Assembly: GCA_003158365.1 (NCBI GenBank)
Contig: PMIW01000225.1
Coordinates: 1 to 9,079 of the forward strand
Reading direction: 5' to 3'
Length of the DNA stretch: 9,079 nt
From: Ignavibacteriota bacterium
GTDB taxonomy: Bacteria > Bacteroidota > Ignavibacteria > Tepidaquicellales > Tepidaquicellaceae
Shown here: piece by piece, positions 4,746-9,079 of the stretch
How positions within the stretch are numbered: position 1 is the first letter of the stretch
Layout of the letters: every line of letters starts with the position of its first letter
Translations under genes and position numbers: made by a program
Notes under the pieces: generated by a model
Databases searched by the model: none
Seen by the model: only the letters and a program-made list of their open reading frames with translations
Told to the model about the DNA's origin: nothing

Positions 4746-6032
4746 TTACTTAAGTAATAAGAGCTTTTTTGTATCCATTTTTACTCCGTCAGAATAAAGA
4801 GAATAAAAATACACCCCGCTCGGTAAAGTACTACCGTCAAAACTAACCTCATACGTCCCCGGCGCTTGCTTTTCGTTTATCAATGTTGCAATTTCTTTGC
4901 CTAATAAATCGAATACTTTTAATGTAACAGAGCATTTATTTCTTATTTGATATTTAATATTTGTCGAAGGATTAAACGGTTTCGGATAGTTCTGATATAA
5001 TTTAAATCCATCCGGAATTTCAGTCGAAATGTTATTTATAAATACACTCCCGCCGTTTGTGGTTTTCATTATTTGTCTTCCTGCACAACTAAAACCTATA
5101 TTAGAATTAATAAAAGTAATAAAATTAGGTCCATATGTAGTGGGTGTAGTTTGAGTTACCCAATCTTTTCCACCATTGGTGGATTTAAAAATAGTGGATT
5201 GAAAAAGACCGCAAGTATAAACAATTGAGTTATTAGTAGTTTCAATAGAATATAACTCATTACCTAATAATATAAAAATACTTTTCCAATTAATTCCCCC
5301 ATTTGTTGTTTTAAATACTGCACCTGCATAAGGGAAGACCCTATCTCCTACAGCATACCCTGTATTATAATCCACAAATTTTATTTGTTGAAATGTATAT
5401 TCATAATGATTAGAAGTAGTATCTGTTAGAAATTGATAGTTCCAATTTATACCACCGTTGTATGTTTTATATAATCCACCATAAGCATCTCCTAAAAATC
5501 CTGTATTTTCATCAAGAAACCACATACAATTTATATCTGCATTAGCAGTATCAAATGTAATCCAATTAATCCCACTATTTGTTGTCTTTTTTATCATACC
5601 ATCTCTGCCGCCAATATAACCTGTAAATTCATTAAAAAATTTTATTCCATTATAATCCTGGTTTGTTGCCGGACCTTGAGCAGAATAAATTGTCCAATTT
5701 GAGCCACCATTAGTTGTTTTAAATACATGATAAGTTTCACCAATGATAAAACCAGTATTGATGTCCAAAAAGCAAAGATTAGTTAATAAATATCCCCTCA
5801 TACTATCTGGCAATGTAAGATTATTCCAATTCAATCCACTATTTGTTGTTTTGTAAATATATCCATTAATTGGAGGAGAAACCCATTGCCCAACCGCATA
5901 TCCAGTATTTTCATTTAAAAATTGAATAGCGTTAAAAGCTGCATCTTGAGATGTAAATTGTAATACCCACTGAGCATTTGCAAAATGAATAGAGATTTGT
6001 AGAATGGAAAAAATCAAAAATATTTTTTTCAT
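4746..6032 (-). CDS. Secreted YCF48/BNR-repeat protein with T9SS C-terminal sorting domain
   Basis: 428 residues. The signal peptide MKKIFLIFSILQISIHFANA is probably cut after Ala20. About seven repeats of roughly 45 residues fill 28-330, each with an N-TGY/F-x-G turn and a K-T-T-N-G/S-G-x-N-W end (for example YKTTNSGLNWN, FKTTNGGSNWT, MKKTTNSGINW, LYKTYNGGINW). This is the YCF48/BNR/sortilin-like pattern that folds as a beta-propeller. Residues 343-428 are a type A T9SS sorting domain: LYQNYPKPFNPSTNI, then LKVFDLLGKEIATL, then LPSGVYFYSL and a Lys-ended tail (MDTKKLLLLK). It should cross the outer membrane through T9SS and be released or anchored at the surface. Usual motif copies read NYPNPFNP; here Lys replaces the Asn. 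The ligand is unknown. The start has no clear SD. The single-gene unit runs into the palindrome array. Confidence 0.88.
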   Translation of the reverse strand: MKKIFLIFSILQISIHFANAQWVLQFTSQDAAFNAIQFLNENTGYAVGQWVSPPINGYIYKTTNSGLNWNNLTLPDSMRGYLLTNLCFLDINTGFIIGETYHVFKTTNGGSNWTIYSAQGPATNQDYNGIKFFNEFTGYIGGRDGMIKKTTNSGINWITFDTANADINCMWFLDENTGFLGDAYGGLYKTYNGGINWNYQFLTDTTSNHYEYTFQQIKFVDYNTGYAVGDRVFPYAGAVFKTTNGGINWKSIFILLGNELYSIETTNNSIVYTCGLFQSTIFKSTNGGKDWVTQTTPTTYGPNFITFINSNIGFSCAGRQIMKTTNGGSVFINNISTEIPDGFKLYQNYPKPFNPSTNIKYQIRNKCSVTLKVFDLLGKEIATLINEKQAPGTYEVSFDGSTLPSGVYFYSLYSDGVKMDTKKLLLLK

Positions 6033-6100
6033 AATTCAATTAGAATTATTGGAAATATATATCAATCTATGAAAATATTATTTACGTGTCAATTCAATAT

Positions 6101-7306
6101 TCAAAATTGAAAAAACACCTTAATCAATATCCCCGCAAGGGAGGCAAAGAGTATCAGGTATATATCTTTAAATTTTGTGAGAAACAATATTATTATTGCG
6201 ACGAGAAAAAAAATAATTGTCGTGACATCTATCAAAGCATCTTTGGAGAGTATAAATGCCGTCGAAAGTATTGCTCCTAGTGCGGCGGCGTTAGCGCCTT
6301 TTATCAGGGCTTTAAGGTAAAAGTTATCTTTAAACTTGTGAATCTTCTGCGCAAGTAAAATTACGAAAATAAATGTCGGCAGAAAAATGCAAACGGTGGA
6401 AACAATAGAACCGATTACTCCGGATGTCATATAGCCTATGAATGTTGATGTAATTACAACAGGACCGGGCGTGATTTGTCCGAATGCAATTCCGTCTATG
6501 AATTCTTTTGAAGTCAGCCAGTGGAGATTATCCACGACTTCCTGCCTTAGCACACCCACGATTACAAATCCGCTTCCGTACGTCAGCGAGCCGACTTTAA
6601 GAAAAAGGAGTGCCATTGCAAGCAGGTTGGCGGAGAAAAAAGAGCCAATTATTAATAATGAAAGATTTTTACCGCAAAGGGTAGCAAAGTTCTTCGCAAA
6701 GTTCGCAAAGGAGAGCATTAGAGGCGAAATTCCTATAAAAGAATTTAATTTATCTCCTTTAATTTTTTTCATCGCCGAAAAGAACAAAAGGGAGAATATT
6801 GCTGAGCCTATTACGATATAAATTATCTGAATTTTTAATGCGATAGTAAGAAAAATTGACAGAAAGAAAACCACGTACATAAATACGTCTTTCTGGAAAA
6901 TAGTTTTGCTAAGGTTAAGTCCCGATTTTGCTATTATGGCAATAATCACGGGACTCAATCCGTACATTGCATAACGGACATAGTCAACATCGCGGAACTC
7001 TTTATAAAAAATCGAAAATAAAAGTACGAGAAGAAACGAAGGAAACACAAGGCCGAAGCCGCTTACCAGAGCGCCTAAAAACTTTTTGCGGTAGTAGCCG
7101 AAATAAACTGCAACCTGGAACGCAAGCGGACCGGGTGCTACCTGTGAATATCCGAAGATATCTTTGAACTCATCCATCTGCATCCAGTTCTTTTTCAGAA
7201 CCAGGTCGTAACGGATTTTATCTATGATAGCAAGCGGTCCGCCAAAAGCTGTTGCACCGAGAATTAAGAAATATTTAAAAAGCTCGAATAATGTTATCGG
7301 CTGCAA
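6101..7306 (-). CDS. chrA: Chromate-type transporter, two-domain CHR family
   Basis: 401 residues, the usual length of long-chain CHR proteins, with two homologous halves. The first half has LGATAFGGP (16-24) and QVAPGP (to 60). The second, from about 220, has KVGSLTYGSGFVIV and FGQITPGP (TPGP 279-282). Several hydrophobic helices follow each. The family includes ChrA, which exports chromate from the cytoplasm, but many homologues have untested substrates, so the symbol is a family label. The start is TTG 7306: the in-frame codons before it are AAT and then the stop (TAA) of the upstream TPR gene, and the resulting N-terminus MQPITLFELFKYFL matches family N-termini. The three-base gap implies translational coupling. 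A CTTTGC-rich repeat encodes part of the linker (about residues 198-212). It is the last gene of the leftward operon. Confidence 0.88.
   Translation of the reverse strand: MQPITLFELFKYFLILGATAFGGPLAIIDKIRYDLVLKKNWMQMDEFKDIFGYSQVAPGPLAFQVAVYFGYYRKKFLGALVSGFGLVFPSFLLVLLFSIFYKEFRDVDYVRYAMYGLSPVIIAIIAKSGLNLSKTIFQKDVFMYVVFFLSIFLTIALKIQIIYIVIGSAIFSLLFFSAMKKIKGDKLNSFIGISPLMLSFANFAKNFATLCGKNLSLLIIGSFFSANLLAMALLFLKVGSLTYGSGFVIVGVLRQEVVDNLHWLTSKEFIDGIAFGQITPGPVVITSTFIGYMTSGVIGSIVSTVCIFLPTFIFVILLAQKIHKFKDNFYLKALIKGANAAALGAILSTAFILSKDALIDVTTIIFFLVAIIILFLTKFKDIYLILFASLAGILIKVFFQF
6674..6710 (-). repeat. CTTTGC short repeat inside the chrA-like gene
   Basis: Four copies of GCAAAG on the plus strand (CTTTGC on the coding strand) start at 6674, 6684, 6696 and 6705, the last two extended as TTCGCAAAG. 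On the coding strand they give the FANFAKNFATLCGKN stretch of the transporter, just before its second half. Comparable CTTTGCG-rich repeats are common as dispersed elements in Bacteroidota-type genomes, from memory. Confidence 0.5.
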
Positions 7307-7309
7307 ATT

Positions 7310-8092
7310 TTATTTTTTATTTTTTTCGTCGTATTGTTTCTGAACATATTCTTTCAAAAATCCGGAGTCGGGATTTACTGCCAGACCTTTATCAAGAAAT
7401 TCTTTTGCCTTTGCCATATCGCCTTCTTTATCACGTTGCAGATAGCAAAGAGAAATAAAGCCGTCGACATTTTCCAGTCCCCAGTCGGGATAGTAATCTT
7501 CTTTTTCTTTTCGAGTTTGGAATAATTCGTATGCTTTGTTCAGACTTACAAGTGCTTTATCCACGCCGCCCCCGAACATTTCGGGCGTGTAAAAACTGGA
7601 TACGCCGGATGTGTAGTAGTATCTCGGATTATTCGGGTCGAGTTTCTTTGCCATTTCATCAGCTGCCGTGGTAGCCGAAATTATATCGTTCATCTTATCC
7701 TGCTCATAAATCCAGCGGTTGAAATTAAGCAGCATTTGCATCACATACGAATCCGAAAAATCAGGATTTCCTTCGATGGATTTATTAATCATCTCGAAAC
7801 CTGATTCTGTGTATTTTTTAATTTTGTCTTTCACCTGGTCTTTCATGTAAGTCGATGCTATCGTGAAATCAGTGTAAGACAGGTAATAATAAACAATCCA
7901 CGTATTTTTTTTCAGTTGTAAAATTCTTTCAAACTCACCCCTCACTTTGATTAGTGCTTTTTCGTCACTTTTGTTTTCGGCAGATTTAAGATTCTTCTTT
8001 GCTTTCAGTATTGCATCCGAAAAATCATCCGCAAAAGAAAAAGACGAAACAAGAAAAACTAAAAGTACTATTAAAACAATTTTTTGCTTCAT
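7310..8092 (-). CDS. Secreted TPR-like protein, function unknown
   Basis: 260 residues. The N-terminus MKQKIVLIVLLVFLVSSFSFA is a signal peptide with probable cleavage after Ala21, so the protein is periplasmic or lipid-free extracytoplasmic. The mature part is helical with TPR-like units: WIVYYYLSYTDFTIAS, ITATAADEMAKKLDPNNPRYYY-type spacing (about 140-165), GVDKALVSLNKAYELF, and MAKAKEFLDKGLAVNPDSGFL at the end. TPR solenoids bind partner proteins and have no catalytic site, and none is seen. It lies 34 bases after the TonB-dependent receptor gene and three bases before the transporter gene, all on one strand, so it is probably co-transcribed with both. No SD is visible before ATG 8092. The specific function is not recognisable. 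Confidence 0.75.
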   Translation of the reverse strand: MKQKIVLIVLLVFLVSSFSFADDFSDAILKAKKNLKSAENKSDEKALIKVRGEFERILQLKKNTWIVYYYLSYTDFTIASTYMKDQVKDKIKKYTESGFEMINKSIEGNPDFSDSYVMQMLLNFNRWIYEQDKMNDIISATTAADEMAKKLDPNNPRYYYTSGVSSFYTPEMFGGGVDKALVSLNKAYELFQTRKEKEDYYPDWGLENVDGFISLCYLQRDKEGDMAKAKEFLDKGLAVNPDSGFLKEYVQKQYDEKNKK

Positions 8093-8126
8093 ATATAGTT
8101 ATTTTAAGTTTATAAATTTATTTATT

Positions 8127-9079
8127 TTATAACTGGAATCCCATTCCAAAATATATCACACGGTTATTGTTTGAGCGTAATGCAATTTTTCGAGTGTAAT
8201 CGAAATTGTATGTGTAACCGTAAAGATTTTTATCGTCAAGAACATTGTTCAGCGCAAGGAATGCAACTGCAAACTTGCCGAAGAAAGAAAAAATATATTG
8301 CGCATTTATATCAATGCGCGTGTATGTCGGGAACCTGTCGCTGTTGTAATCGGCATAAAAAGGTATATATGCACTCTGGGTGGAATCGAATACACTGCCG
8401 AAGACAGGCGTGTATGGCTTTCCTGTGGAAATATGATATGTTATTCCTGCAGTAAGGTAATCCGTAATGTTATATGTTCCTACAACCGAAATTGTATGAG
8501 TAATATCATAATCGGCTGATTCCAGCGGACCTGTCGCATACTGTTTACGCTTGGAATCGGTATAAGAATAAGAAATCCATCCGTTGAATTTTGGTTTAAA
8601 CCTGACTTTAAAAAACATATCAGCGCCTTTTGCAAATCCTTCTCCGTCCGAGCCGTAGAGGAATCCGTATGTGGAATTCGAAACCAGGTTTGAATATTTT
8701 TTATAATATGATTCTACCCTGAAAATAAAATCATTGTCTTTATTGAATTCATATCCGAGTATATAGTGAATTGCCTGCATCGGTTTTAAATTATTATTAA
8801 AACTCAGTGCATAATCCGAAAGCGCCGCGTACTGATGGTAAATTCCCGTTGCACCTTTCAGGAAACTGAATTTCGAAAGTCTATAAACAACGGATAATCT
8901 CGGGTCGAAATTAAAATTCTGCGAAAGAGTGTGATAGTCGCCCCTTACACCCGCTACTATATAAAAATTATCGTGAGGTCTTATTCTTGTTTCTGCATAT
9001 GCGCCGAATCTGCCTGTATTATTTTTAGAACTGTAAGCAAAATTTGGCGCGTTGAGTGCAATATTATAAAAATAATAAG
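8127..9079 (-). CDS. TonB-dependent receptor, C-terminal beta-barrel (5' end outside window)
   Basis: The frame is open from the right edge of the window to TAA 8129-8127, giving 316 residues. The coding frame continues well upstream of the internal Met at 8780, so that Met is not the start. The sequence is a chain of amphipathic strands typical of a TonB-dependent receptor barrel: FGAYAETRIRPHDNFYIVAG, FDPRLSVVYRLSKFSFLKG, IFRVESYYKKYSNLV, GWISYSYTDSKRK, HTISVVGTYNITDYLTAGI, STGKPYTPV, RIDINAQYIF, FLALNNVLDDKN. It ends in VIYFGMGFQL, a terminal aromatic strand as expected for outer-membrane insertion. Such receptors take up siderophores, cobalamin, metals or glycans using TonB energy. The plug domain is outside the window, so the substrate cannot be told. 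It is the first visible gene of the receptor - TPR - CHR transporter operon. Confidence 0.85.
   Translation of the reverse strand, partial: YYFYNIALNAPNFAYSSKNNTGRFGAYAETRIRPHDNFYIVAGVRGDYHTLSQNFNFDPRLSVVYRLSKFSFLKGATGIYHQYAALSDYALSFNNNLKPMQAIHYILGYEFNKDNDFIFRVESYYKKYSNLVSNSTYGFLYGSDGEGFAKGADMFFKVRFKPKFNGWISYSYTDSKRKQYATGPLESADYDITHTISVVGTYNITDYLTAGITYHISTGKPYTPVFGSVFDSTQSAYIPFYADYNSDRFPTYTRIDINAQYIFSFFGKFAVAFLALNNVLDDKNLYGYTYNFDYTRKIALRSNNNRVIYFGMGFQL

Noticed and set aside
6031..6049. Seven-base inverted repeat (ATAATTC / GAATTAT) over the start of the T9SS cargo gene
   Set aside because: The arms are nearly all A/T and short, so the hairpin is weak. It could be an operator but nothing else supports it.
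8171..8519. Cys-rich open frames on the plus strand opposite the TonB-dependent receptor
   Set aside because: They overlap a clear receptor barrel gene on the other strand, and the apparent Cys richness comes from reverse-complemented receptor codons.

Overview
The window looks like AT-rich chromosomal DNA from a member of the Bacteroidota/Chlorobiota (FCB) branch, most likely an Ignavibacteria-like bacterium. This is inferred from three things: a secreted beta-propeller-like protein with a type IX secretion (T9SS) C-terminal sorting domain of the NYPxPFNPS type, a TonB-dependent receptor, and genes that have real Shine-Dalgarno motifs (AGGAG, GGAG), which most Bacteroidetes lack. No rRNA, tRNA, CRISPR array, phage or transposase gene was seen.

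Left part (1-3039, + strand): a sulfur/redox-flavoured block. The charged tail of an unidentified protein (1-84) overlaps the start of a YeeE/YedE-type membrane gene (77-592). That reading frame is preserved over its whole length but is broken by two in-frame TAA codons, so it is called as a pseudogene. The complementary half (619-1815) is intact. It carries the conserved FCPGTS cysteine motif, a C-terminal rhodanese-like domain without the catalytic cysteine, and a flexible tail ending in Gly-Gly-Cys. Next comes a secreted thioredoxin-fold/TPR protein with a WCKWC site (1972-3039).

Middle part: a guanine deaminase gene (3154-3627, +, TTG start) converges on an outer-membrane beta-barrel gene (3683-4498, -). 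Hairpins sharing a GTARAGTRGAAATC core sit after the stop codons of the thioredoxin and guanine deaminase genes. Between 4499 and 4745 is a compact array of four palindromes whose outer two are perfect 25-bp inverted copies of each other, resembling a REP/BIME element. Then comes the T9SS cargo gene with seven YCF48/BNR-like repeats (4746-6032, -).

Right part (6101-9079, - strand): an apparent operon reading leftwards, made of a TonB-dependent receptor (5' end outside the window), a secreted TPR-like protein, and a full-length two-domain chromate-type transporter (CHR family). The transporter starts at TTG three bases after the preceding stop. A CTTTGC-rich repeat lies inside the transporter gene, in the linker between its two homologous halves.

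The most noteworthy points are the doubly interrupted YeeE half next to its intact partner, the cysteine-less rhodanese domain followed by a terminal GGC tail, the palindrome array, and the paired 3'-end hairpins. I did not see a clearly new multi-gene system. The YeeE-rhodanese-GGC architecture is the best candidate for undescribed biochemistry.
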